Of a DNA stretch of 64,000 nucleotides, positions 1 to 9,232 are shown piece by piece. Numbering within the stretch: position 1 is the stretch's first letter; every line of letters begins with the position of its first letter. This DNA comes from an uncultured Bacteroidia bacterium (GTDB lineage Bacteria > Bacteroidota > Bacteroidia > Bacteroidales > Prolixibacteraceae): the NCBI GenBank assembly GCA_903905505.1, contig CAIVGL010000004.1, positions 1 through 64,000 of the forward strand. The letters run 5' to 3'. Position numbers and translations under genes: made by a program. The notes under the pieces are model-generated. The model had not been told where the DNA came from. It saw only the letters and a list, made by a program, of their open reading frames with translations, and ran no database searches.

Positions 1-429
1 GATGGGTTTCATCTTCGCGACGAAGAGATTATTGTCTTTTATAAAGCAAAAGGTCCAAATAGAACCATTATAACCTCCGATGTTACCCACTATGCCACCC
101 TGCCACCAGGAGAATATAAAAATGATGAGGGAGAAACAATTCAACTCACCAAAGAAGGAATGGTGCGCTTGGCTTCACAGAATGTACTCTACGGCTCGGC
201 ATCCCCATTATCACGAGGCGTTGCGCATATGATAAAAGTTACAGGCTGCTCCTTGGGAGAAGCCATCCAGATGGCGAGTACAAATCCAGCTAAATTATAT
301 GGATGGAAGGATCGCGGAGTTCTTGCCCCAGGCAAACGTGCCGACCTAATTCTATTCGAAGTTGGAGAAAATGACCTAACGATTAAAAAAACCTTTGTGG
401 CTGGAAAATTGGTTTACGAAGCTCAATAA
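1..429 (+). CDS. nagA: N-acetylglucosamine-6-phosphate deacetylase-like amidohydrolase, C-terminal part (5' end outside window)
   Basis: Frame 1 is open from base 1 (DGFHLRDEEIIVFYKAKGPNRTIITSDVTHYA...); C-terminal ASTNPAKLYGWKDRGVLAPGKRADLILFE is typical of NagA-type amidohydrolases. Confidence 0.75.
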   Translation, partial: DGFHLRDEEIIVFYKAKGPNRTIITSDVTHYATLPPGEYKNDEGETIQLTKEGMVRLASQNVLYGSASPLSRGVAHMIKVTGCSLGEAIQMASTNPAKLYGWKDRGVLAPGKRADLILFEVGENDLTIKKTFVAGKLVYEAQ

Positions 430-539
430 CATCTTAAAACATTGAATTTGTGCAACTTAACCTACTGCTTAAAGCAGACGATAAAACTTGAATTCTAATA
501 AAACTAACGAATTATAAACCATAACAAACTAAGTTAACC

Positions 540-1538
540 ATGAAAAGAAAATTAGTATTATCGATATTGCTTGTCGTCCTAGGGGTTATCTCGAGCGATG
601 GGCAAAAGGCACCTACGGGAAATCCAAAAGATTTTAAAATAAAAACCTGTCTTCATTCAGTTAGTTACAGTGGAGCATGGAGAGGCCAGGCCTTGCTCAC
701 CGTTGATCAATTCCTTGTAAAAGCAAAAGAACTGGGGTTTGATGGTGTTGAGCTTGGGACCAAACGACCTCATGTGTCATTAATTGATTATGATGATGCG
801 GCACGTAAGAAACTAAGAGCTCGGATTAAAGAGCTTGGACTCGAATTAGTTTGCCTCGCAGGATACAATGACTTTACTGCAGGCGTGGATAAGGCGGGCA
901 TTCCAAACGTTGAAATTCAGGCTATTTATATTGGAGAACTAGCCCGTTTAGCAAGTGACCTTGGAACCAATATGGTTCGAGTATTCACGGGTTACGAGCG
1001 AACTGGAATACCTTTTGACAAACAGTATGCGCAAGTAGTAGAAGGATTGCAAATGGCTGGAAAAATTGCAGCCAAGTATGGCGTTACACTTGTGGTTCAA
1101 AACCACCACGATATCGCCGTTCATCATGATGTGATGAGATGGCTACTAGATGAAGTAAACCTCCCTAACGTAAAAGCAGGATTCGACTGTTGGGCACCCA
1201 CCATGCAAGGATTATCTAAGGATGAGATTAAAAAGGCCATTTATATCATGAAGCCTGATATTCTCCTTACCACCGTAGCCGATTACGAAAAACTGCCTCG
1301 ATACAGATACGAATCGGGACAAGTCAATTATGTAGAGGAACTTGCTGAAAACCGAATGGTTGCAACTGGCGAAGGTTATCTCGACTACAAAACGTTTATC
1401 TCCACATTAAAAGAGATTGGGTATCAAGGCTACTTCTCATATGAAATGTGTGCCCCATTAAAAGGAGGAGGTAGCATTGAAAATCTTGACAAGAACGCAA
1501 AGGTGTTTCTAAATTATTTAAAACAATTTGAAAAATAA
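540..1538 (+). CDS. Secreted sugar phosphate isomerase/epimerase (xylose isomerase-like TIM barrel)
   Basis: N-terminal signal peptide, then GFDGVELGTKRP and VVQNHHDIAVHHDVMRWLLDE, FDCWAP typical of AP_endonuc_2/sugar isomerase family. Confidence 0.75.
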   Translation: MKRKLVLSILLVVLGVISSDGQKAPTGNPKDFKIKTCLHSVSYSGAWRGQALLTVDQFLVKAKELGFDGVELGTKRPHVSLIDYDDAARKKLRARIKELGLELVCLAGYNDFTAGVDKAGIPNVEIQAIYIGELARLASDLGTNMVRVFTGYERTGIPFDKQYAQVVEGLQMAGKIAAKYGVTLVVQNHHDIAVHHDVMRWLLDEVNLPNVKAGFDCWAPTMQGLSKDEIKKAIYIMKPDILLTTVADYEKLPRYRYESGQVNYVEELAENRMVATGEGYLDYKTFISTLKEIGYQGYFSYEMCAPLKGGGSIENLDKNAKVFLNYLKQFEK

Positions 1539-1573
1539 TTCACTCCATAAATTTTCCAAAAAAGAGAATTATC

Positions 1574-2956
1574 ATGACAAAAAGAAGAGACTTTATAAAG
1601 GCTAATATCTTAGGATCTACAGGTATTGCCATCGGCGGGATTGGATTCAGTGCTAAATCATATGGTTCAATTGTAGGAGCCAACGACCGGCTTAATATTG
1701 CCCTTGTCGGATTACGAAGTAGAGGTGCATCTCATTTGGAAGAGTGGTGTACTTTGAAAGACAAGCAAAACATAAGACTGGTAGCCTTGTGTGATACCGA
1801 CTCCCAGTTTTTTGCAGAACGTGCAAAAACAGTATTTGACGCAACTGGGGTTATGCCAACAACAGACTGGGATATGCACAAAATATTAAACAATCCCGAC
1901 ATCCATGCAGTTTCGTTTGCAACACCAAACCACTGGCATGCTTTAGGAACCATCTGGGCTTGTCAAGCTGGGAAACATGTCTATGTTGAAAAACCCGCCT
2001 GTCATAGTATTTTCGAAGGACGAAAAATGATTGAGGCGGCTAGTAAATATAACGTACGCGTTCAAGTTGGCCACCAAGGGCGTTCCTATCAGAATGTCCA
2101 AGAAGCCATGAAATTTTTACATGATGGAGGAATTGGTAAAGTATATATGGCTCGTGGACTTTGTTACAAACCCCGCGAATCATTTGGTATCGCCAAAGAC
2201 AGCACGCCACCTGATACCTTGCAATATGAACGATGGCTGGGTCCCGCCTTATGGCGAGAATACAATGAAAAGAAAAGTCACTATAACTGGCATTGGCATT
2301 GGGATACTGGAAATGGAGACAGTGGCAATCAGGGGGTTCACGAATTCGATTTTGCTCGTTGGGGCCTGAATAAAAATGAACATCCAATCTCTGTTTATTC
2401 AACTGGTGGAATTTATGGCATAACTCCTGATGAGTGCTCTCAACAAACACCAAATACACAAACATCAGTCTTTAAATACAAAGACGGCACTATGCTTGAA
2501 TTCGAAACCAGAGGTCGATATACAAATCGAGAAGGGGGTCAGAACATAGGCATCGGCAATGTATTTTATGGTACGGAAGGATACTTAGAGATGCAGGCTT
2601 GGGAAAATCGCGGTGGTGAATGGCAAGCCTTTCGCAAAAAGGAGAAAGTGCCATTTGCAGGTTCAAACATAAAAGACAAAGAAAAACTTGGCGCAACATT
2701 GTCGGGCCCTGAAAGCACAGAGCATTTTTCAAATTTTATTGATGCCATAAAAGCAGGAAAAAATGATGGACTAAACTGCAACGTGAATGAAGGATTCTAC
2801 TCTGCTGCACTTCCTCATTTGGCGAATATCTCTTACCGTCTTGGCCATGAATTAAAATTCATTCCTGAACAGGAGAAATTTGCTGGCAATCCAGAGGCCG
2901 ACGCCATGCTTAGAAGAAATTACAGAAAGCCTTATGTCATTTCAGATAAAATATAG
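1574..2956 (+). CDS. Gfo/Idh/MocA family oxidoreductase with Tat-like signal
   Basis: KRRDFIK Tat-like motif; NAD-binding N-terminus LNIALVGLRSRG; HVYVEKPACHS motif of Gfo/Idh/MocA family. Confidence 0.85.
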   Translation: MTKRRDFIKANILGSTGIAIGGIGFSAKSYGSIVGANDRLNIALVGLRSRGASHLEEWCTLKDKQNIRLVALCDTDSQFFAERAKTVFDATGVMPTTDWDMHKILNNPDIHAVSFATPNHWHALGTIWACQAGKHVYVEKPACHSIFEGRKMIEAASKYNVRVQVGHQGRSYQNVQEAMKFLHDGGIGKVYMARGLCYKPRESFGIAKDSTPPDTLQYERWLGPALWREYNEKKSHYNWHWHWDTGNGDSGNQGVHEFDFARWGLNKNEHPISVYSTGGIYGITPDECSQQTPNTQTSVFKYKDGTMLEFETRGRYTNREGGQNIGIGNVFYGTEGYLEMQAWENRGGEWQAFRKKEKVPFAGSNIKDKEKLGATLSGPESTEHFSNFIDAIKAGKNDGLNCNVNEGFYSAALPHLANISYRLGHELKFIPEQEKFAGNPEADAMLRRNYRKPYVISDKI

Positions 2957-3005
2957 CAGACTAATTTCTTATTTTGGGGACCTGAAACAAACTGAATAAA
3001 ACCAG

Positions 3006-4307
3006 ATGACAGAGCAAAAAAATACTGTTGGCACTTACCGCTATCGCATCTTAGCCTTAGTCTTTATGGCTACGACCATAAATTATTTCGATCGCAGCAT
3101 TATTGGGGTTATGGCGCCAACCTTGCAAAAGCTTTTCGATTGGTCGAATAAGGATTATGCCTTGATCATGGTCTCCTTCAAAGTGGCTTATGGCATTGGC
3201 TTATTGTTTATGGGGAGTATCATTGATCGTTTTGGGACCAAAACTGGTTATACCCTATCTATCGTGATCTGGAGCATTTTTGGAATGTTGCACGCTGCCA
3301 TTCGGCCAGCTTTTAGTCTTATTGGATTTATCACAGCCCGCTTCGGCCTAGGAATTGGGGAATCGGGTAATTTCCCCGCTGCCATCAAGACGGTAGCAGA
3401 ATGGTTTCCTAAACGGGATAGAGCATTTGCAAATGGCATTTTTGACGCCTCCACAAGTGTCGGAGCTATTTTAGCTCCATTTATTGTTGGAGCAATTGTA
3501 ACTGTAGAGGGTAAAAACTGGCAGATTCCCTTTCTATTCACTGGCGTTCTGAGTGCCATATGGATCTATCTCTGGATTAAGTACTATCAAAAACCGGAGG
3601 AGCACCCTCAACTATCGAAAGAGGAATTAAAGTATATAAATAGCGACTCATCCGAGGAAAGCTCAGAAGGAATTCCATGGCTAAAGCTTGTGCCAAAACG
3701 CGAAACCTGGGCATTTGCCTTAACAACAATTACGGATGGTGTTTGGTGGTTCTACCTCTTCTGGGGAGCTAAATTCTTAGCCGAACAGTTTGGGGTCGAC
3801 ATCAATAACATAGGTCCACCATTCTTGGTGATCTTCATCATGGCTGACATAGGATCGCTTCTGGGTGGCTATACCTCGGGTGCATTGATAAAAAAAGGGT
3901 GGTCCATTAACAAGGCGAGAAAAATTACCATGCTAATTTGCGCCATCATCATTTTACCCGTGGCCTTTGTCCCTGTCATAACAAGCAAATGGCTTGCGGT
4001 ATTCCTAATCGGTCTTGGAGCAGCAGGTCATCAATCATGGTCTATCAATGGCTATACCTTAGTGCCAGACGTGTTTCCAAAAAAAGCTGTTGCCTCCGTA
4101 ATCGGCATCGGTAAAATGGTGGGCGTTGTGGTAGCCGTAATTGCCGATCTCGCACTGGGAGCCGTATTAGACAAAGCTGGCAATACAGGCTATTTCTGGG
4201 CCTTTATCATTGCAGGACTCTCCTACCTAACTATTTTAGGTTTTGTCCACCTATTGATGCCTAAGATGACGCCGATGGACGATAATTTAGATTATATTAA
4301 AGCATAA
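3006..4307 (+). CDS. MFS transporter (hexuronate/anion:cation symporter-like)
   Basis: 12-TM-like hydrophobic pattern; NYFDRSIIGVMAPTLQKLF and ARFGLGIGESGNFPAAIKTVAEWFPKRDRA typical of the ExuT/ACS branch of MFS. Confidence 0.85.
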   Translation: MTEQKNTVGTYRYRILALVFMATTINYFDRSIIGVMAPTLQKLFDWSNKDYALIMVSFKVAYGIGLLFMGSIIDRFGTKTGYTLSIVIWSIFGMLHAAIRPAFSLIGFITARFGLGIGESGNFPAAIKTVAEWFPKRDRAFANGIFDASTSVGAILAPFIVGAIVTVEGKNWQIPFLFTGVLSAIWIYLWIKYYQKPEEHPQLSKEELKYINSDSSEESSEGIPWLKLVPKRETWAFALTTITDGVWWFYLFWGAKFLAEQFGVDINNIGPPFLVIFIMADIGSLLGGYTSGALIKKGWSINKARKITMLICAIIILPVAFVPVITSKWLAVFLIGLGAAGHQSWSINGYTLVPDVFPKKAVASVIGIGKMVGVVVAVIADLALGAVLDKAGNTGYFWAFIIAGLSYLTILGFVHLLMPKMTPMDDNLDYIKA

Positions 4308-4312
4308 AATAA

Positions 4313-5059
4313 TTGATTCAACAGATGGAGATAATCATCTCAGATACAAAACAAGAACTTGGTTTAAAAGCGGCCCAAGCTGGAGCCGCACGAATCCGTG
4401 AGGCTATCAAGGCGCGTGGAGAAGCGAATATCATTGTGGCAACTGGAGCATCACAATTCGAGATGTTACAGGAGCTCGTCAAAGAAGATATCAATTGGTC
4501 TGTCGTTACTGCTTTTCACCTCGATGAATACATTGGGATCAATGAGCAGCACCCCGCTTCATTCCGGAAATACCTAAAGGAACGATTTGCTGATTTGGTC
4601 CGACCAAAAGTATTTAACTATGTAAATGGTGATATTGATCCCCATCAAGAGTGTCAGCGATTAGGTAAGGTAATCCAATCTTCTCCTATTGATGTCGCTT
4701 TTGTAGGTATTGGGGAGAATGGCCACTTGGCGTTCAATGATCCCCCCGCTGATTTCCAAACAGAGGAAGCTTATCTTGTAGTTGAATTAAACGAGGCCTG
4801 TCGCAAACAGCAACTTGGCGAAGGCTGGTTTAAAACTCTTGAAGATGTACCACAACGTGCTATTAGCATGTCGATTAAGCAGATTTTAAAATCAAAATTT
4901 ATTGTTTGCAGTGTGCCAGACCAGCGAAAAGCGCAGGCGGTATTTGACACTGTAACTTGTGAAATTTCACCCCTTCATCCGGCTTCGATACTTCGAAACC
5001 ATCCCCATACGATGCTCTACCTAGATCATGAAGCTGCATCATTACTGAAGAATTCTTAA
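4313..5059 (+). CDS. nagB: Glucosamine-6-phosphate deaminase/6-phosphogluconolactonase family
   Basis: [39 protein letters not shown] motifs of NagB family. Start may be the internal ATG at 4325. Confidence 0.85.
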   Translation: MIQQMEIIISDTKQELGLKAAQAGAARIREAIKARGEANIIVATGASQFEMLQELVKEDINWSVVTAFHLDEYIGINEQHPASFRKYLKERFADLVRPKVFNYVNGDIDPHQECQRLGKVIQSSPIDVAFVGIGENGHLAFNDPPADFQTEEAYLVVELNEACRKQQLGEGWFKTLEDVPQRAISMSIKQILKSKFIVCSVPDQRKAQAVFDTVTCEISPLHPASILRNHPHTMLYLDHEAASLLKNS

Positions 5060-5086
5060 CTTGTAATAAATCAAACTCTCTATAAC

Positions 5087-7342
5087 GTGAAAACAAATTT
5101 TTCTAGACTACTAACCTTCGGATTTTTTTCAATCTTAATTTGTGCCTTTGCACCTGTTCCTGAAAAAAAATCAAACCTTGATTATGTCGATCCTTATATT
5201 GGAGGAATGGGTCATCTCCTTCACCCAACTAGGCCAAATGTGCAATTGCCGAACCAGATGATTCGGATGCACCCCATGCGGGCTGACTTTCTAGATGATC
5301 AGATTAGCTCCTTTCCCTTATCGATGATCTCCCATCGGGCAGGCGAGCTTTTTGGCGTTCTTCCTGGTACAGGTAAACCCTATCCCGGCAAGTGGAAAGA
5401 GCGTCAGACGTACGATCATGATCTTGAGATTGTGCGACCTTACTTTTTCTCAACCTATCTGATTGATGAAGATATTAAAACGGAGTTTGCGCCAGGTAAT
5501 AAAGTAGGATTTTTCCGTTTTACCTTTCCATCCAAGAGCAATAAAACACTGCGATTCCAGATTAACCAGGAAGGTCATTGGGAGTTTTTAGCAAACAACA
5601 GCTTGGTTGGAGAAGAACAATTTTTTGGGATGAAAGCCTATGTTTATGGCGAATTTAATCAGAAAGGTTCCGCTCTACTTAAGAGTGAGCCGCGATTTAT
5701 CAAAAAAACGAATAAAACTCGGCAGGAACCAACAGCTTGGATTGAGTTCTCAAAAGATGAGTCGAAACCGGTCGAATTTAAATATGCGATCTCCTTTATC
5801 AGTGTTGAACAAGCAAAAGCAAATCTGAAAAATGAGTTGTCAAATTGGGATTTTGACGGACTAAAAAATAAGGGTGAGCAGGTATGGGCTGAAACCATGA
5901 ATCAAATTGAGGTTAAGGGTGCTACAGAAGCTCAGCGCCGAACTTTTTACACCTCGCTTTACCGCACCTACGAACGGATGGTAAACATAAACGAATATGG
6001 TCATTACTATAGTTCTTATGATAAGAAAGTTCATGCCACAGACCGTGATTTTTTCATCGACGACTGGGTCTGGGATACCTATCTAGCCAATCATCCTCTG
6101 CGCATGATGCTTCAGCCAAAGAAAGAATCAGATATGCTTAATTCATATACCCAGATGTATGAACAGTCAGGATGGATGCCTCAGTTTCCGCTTCTTCATA
6201 TCGATAACCCAGCGATGAATGGCTTCCATTCGACGATTGTATTTCTAGATGCGTATCGAAAAGGGATTAAGGGGTATAACGTAGAGAAAGCCTATGAAGG
6301 AATTCGAAAAAACGGTTACGAAGCGACCTTGCTACCCTGGAGAAATGGAATCAGATGTTCTTTAGACACTTTTTATCGGGAGAAAGGGTTCTACCCTGCC
6401 TTAACGCCTGGCGAAGTTGAGACCGTGAAAGAGGTAGACAGCTTTGAGAAGCGCCAGAGTGTCGCAATTACGCTTGGAGCTAGCTATGACGACTGGGCAC
6501 TTTCTGAAATGGCTAAAGAGCTAGGACATAAGAAAGACCAAGATTATTTCCACAAACAATCAACGAATTACCGCAATCTTTACCGTCCTGAAAAGACATT
6601 AATGTGGCCGAAGAATGCCAAAGGCGAATGGATTGAGATTGACCCAAAATTTGATGGTGGTCCTGGAGGACGTGATTATTACGATGAAAATAACGGATAT
6701 ACCTATCAATGGCAAGTTCAAGAAGATATCCATGGGCTGGTTAAGCTGATGGGTGGACGGGAGAAGTTCACCGCTAACCTCGATCAACTCTTTCGGGAAG
6801 ATCTTGGACGCTCAAAATTTCAGTTCTGGGCTAAATTTGCTGATGCTACAGGTATGGTAGGTCAATATTCGATGGGTAACGAACCAAGTTTTCATATCCC
6901 ATGGCTGTATAATTATGCAGGCGAACCATGGAAAGTACAAAAAAGAGTGCGGTTCTTACTTGACGTGTGGTTTCAAGATAATATTTTTGGAATCCCTGGG
7001 GATGAAGATGGTGGAGGAATGACCGCCTTTGTAGTCTTTGCTTCAATGGGTTTCTACCCTGTAACCCCCGGATTGCCAATCTATAATATTGGAAGTCCAG
7101 TCTTTGAAGAGGTTAAAATAAAACAAACCAACGGTAAAACGTTTACAATCAAAGCGCATAATTATGCAAAGGGGAATAAATACATTCAATCGGCAAAATT
7201 AAATGGACAACCCTTGAACAAGCCATGGTTCACCCATGCCGAGCTTTTAAATGGAGCAACGATCGAGTTAGAGATGGGAGCTTATCCAAATAAGAAATGG
7301 GGTGCTTCAGTTGATGCAGCTCCACCTTCATCAATTGAATAG
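5087..7342 (+). CDS. Glycoside hydrolase family 92-like (alpha-mannosidase family), GTG start
   Basis: N-terminal YVDPYIGG, internal NGYTYQWQVQEDIHGLVKLMGG, GNEPSFHIPWLYNYAGEPWKVQKRVR, GDEDGGGMTAFVVFASMGFYPV correspond to GH92 hallmark segments. Confidence 0.8.
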   Translation: MKTNFSRLLTFGFFSILICAFAPVPEKKSNLDYVDPYIGGMGHLLHPTRPNVQLPNQMIRMHPMRADFLDDQISSFPLSMISHRAGELFGVLPGTGKPYPGKWKERQTYDHDLEIVRPYFFSTYLIDEDIKTEFAPGNKVGFFRFTFPSKSNKTLRFQINQEGHWEFLANNSLVGEEQFFGMKAYVYGEFNQKGSALLKSEPRFIKKTNKTRQEPTAWIEFSKDESKPVEFKYAISFISVEQAKANLKNELSNWDFDGLKNKGEQVWAETMNQIEVKGATEAQRRTFYTSLYRTYERMVNINEYGHYYSSYDKKVHATDRDFFIDDWVWDTYLANHPLRMMLQPKKESDMLNSYTQMYEQSGWMPQFPLLHIDNPAMNGFHSTIVFLDAYRKGIKGYNVEKAYEGIRKNGYEATLLPWRNGIRCSLDTFYREKGFYPALTPGEVETVKEVDSFEKRQSVAITLGASYDDWALSEMAKELGHKKDQDYFHKQSTNYRNLYRPEKTLMWPKNAKGEWIEIDPKFDGGPGGRDYYDENNGYTYQWQVQEDIHGLVKLMGGREKFTANLDQLFREDLGRSKFQFWAKFADATGMVGQYSMGNEPSFHIPWLYNYAGEPWKVQKRVRFLLDVWFQDNIFGIPGDEDGGGMTAFVVFASMGFYPVTPGLPIYNIGSPVFEEVKIKQTNGKTFTIKAHNYAKGNKYIQSAKLNGQPLNKPWFTHAELLNGATIELEMGAYPNKKWGASVDAAPPSSIE

Positions 7343-7371
7343 GACAACAATTATTCTGATGAATAAGTAAA

Positions 7372-9159
7372 ATGAGAAATAACCGTAGAGATTTCCTAAA
7401 AAAAGGAGCCCTAACAGGTCTGATACTTTCAGGGGCTGGACTATCGAACACGCACCTTTTAGCTCACCAGAGTCATGAAGAGACGCTAAGGGATTGCCCA
7501 ATTTCTGCTGAATTATTTTATCAATCAATTCATTTTAATCCTGATGAAGCTCCAGGGGAACTCCCCTTGAATGCGATTAAAATATTTTATCGTATACTGC
7601 AAGAGAGAACCGGAATTGAGTTTAATAATCGATCTGAAAATAGCCTAACCATTCGTCTGGTTGAAAACCCTGGAAGTTTACCGGAAGAGGGATTTCGAAT
7701 AGATCGAATAACGGAGCACCTAATCACGATTACGGCGAGTAATGAGAATGGGATCTTATATGGATTAGGAAAATTATTGCATAACTCATCTAGCACCGAA
7801 AAAGGGTTTAAACCAGGAAAATGGGAAGGTCTCTCTGCCCCTGAGAAGAAACAACGGAATATCTATTTCGCCACCCACTTTAATAATTTTTACCACACTG
7901 CTCCAATTCAAAAAGTTGTCAATTACATTGAAGAGTTAGCATTCTGGGGTTACAACACCATTGAAGTGTGGTTCGACATGCATGGCTTTGAGGGGATCAA
8001 TGATCCCAAAGCTAAGAAGATGCTGGAAAGGCTTGCTTTAATTTTGCGTGCAGGCAAAGGTGCAGGGATGAAGGTCGCGATCTGTATGCTTGCGAATGAA
8101 GGATATAATTCGACGCCAATCCCCTTACGTGCGACCGAGCCCAAACAGATCAAATTAAGGGGACGATATGGAGTCGAAATTTGTCCTTCCAAGCCTGGAG
8201 GGACCGAATTAATCATGCAGCAGGCTGAAGAAGAATTTGATGCTTTTAAAAATCTTGGTGTAACATTAGACTTATTAATTCTTTGGCCCTATGATCAAGG
8301 AGGTTGCGGATGCGATCAATGTATTCCATGGGGATCTAATGGCTATTTAAACTTATCGCGCAAGATTAGCAACTTGGCACGTCGGAAGATTCCCGCCATA
8401 AAAATTGTGCTTTCGACCTGGCTCTTTGATTGTGTTGAAGACGAAGGAGAATGGAAAGGGCTAACCAAAACCTTCCAGAACGAGAAGCCATTTGTGGACT
8501 ATATCCAAGCAGATTCGCATGAAAAGTTCCCTAAGTATCTGAATCAGAATAGAGTCCCTGGAGGACTACCATTACTAAATTTCCCGGAAATTAGCATGTG
8601 GAACTCATGGCCATGGGGCGGCTTTGGGGCCAATCCGCTTCCACAAAGGTTTCAAATGTTATGGAATGAAGTTAAAGGAAGAGTCGCAGGTGGAGCACCC
8701 TATTCAGAAGGAATTTTCGAGGATCTGAATAAAGTGATCTACAGTCAATTTTATTGGACCGCAGATCGAAGTGCTGCAGACATACTCAAGGAGTATCTCT
8801 CCTTTGAATTTTCTCCTGCTGACCCAGAACTGATTATTGAAGCCATTGAAATTCTTGAAAAAAATCATGGACTACAAGCACATTCCCATGCTGGGAGTGG
8901 CACAATCATAAAGGTTCCAAAAAATGATTTTGGAGCTAAAAGAGCGTATGAGATCTTACAAACCGCGAATGATCAGCTTCCCGATCAGGTAAAAAGAGGA
9001 TGGCGATGGAGGATATTATTCCTACGTGCGATGTTTGACTATGAATTACGAGTTAGCCAAGGAGTTCAGACAGAAAAAATAAAGGGTGGATTCTTGGAGC
9101 TTACTGCTTTATATTATGCCGATCAAGCAGATCCATCAGTCCATCCACCCAGAGATTAA
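7372..9159 (+). CDS. Tat-secreted glycosidase-like protein of unclear family (GH20/GH67/DUF4838-like architecture)
   Basis: NRRDFLKKG Tat-like signal; N-terminal alpha/beta region ending NENGILYGLGKLL, then TIM-barrel-like NTIEVWFDMHGFEG and CGCDQC cysteine motif. Confidence 0.5.
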   Translation: MRNNRRDFLKKGALTGLILSGAGLSNTHLLAHQSHEETLRDCPISAELFYQSIHFNPDEAPGELPLNAIKIFYRILQERTGIEFNNRSENSLTIRLVENPGSLPEEGFRIDRITEHLITITASNENGILYGLGKLLHNSSSTEKGFKPGKWEGLSAPEKKQRNIYFATHFNNFYHTAPIQKVVNYIEELAFWGYNTIEVWFDMHGFEGINDPKAKKMLERLALILRAGKGAGMKVAICMLANEGYNSTPIPLRATEPKQIKLRGRYGVEICPSKPGGTELIMQQAEEEFDAFKNLGVTLDLLILWPYDQGGCGCDQCIPWGSNGYLNLSRKISNLARRKIPAIKIVLSTWLFDCVEDEGEWKGLTKTFQNEKPFVDYIQADSHEKFPKYLNQNRVPGGLPLLNFPEISMWNSWPWGGFGANPLPQRFQMLWNEVKGRVAGGAPYSEGIFEDLNKVIYSQFYWTADRSAADILKEYLSFEFSPADPELIIEAIEILEKNHGLQAHSHAGSGTIIKVPKNDFGAKRAYEILQTANDQLPDQVKRGWRWRILFLRAMFDYELRVSQGVQTEKIKGGFLELTALYYADQADPSVHPPRD

Positions 9160-9174
9160 ACTTCTGACTAAAAC

Positions 9175-9210
9175 AAAAAAGCTAGAAAGGGATTCTTTCT
9201 AGCTTTTTTT
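9175..9210. terminator. Bidirectional Rho-independent-like terminator
   Basis: AAAAAAGCTAGAAAGGGATTCTTTCTAGCTTTTTTT hairpin with poly-A/poly-T flanks between convergent genes. Confidence 0.85.
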
Positions 9211-9232
9211 ATCTAATAATGTATTTTAGGTA

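Noticed and set aside
2040-2465. 141-aa minus-strand ORF inside the Gfo/Idh/MocA gene
   Set aside because: Fully antisense to a well-supported CDS, with no recognisable motif.
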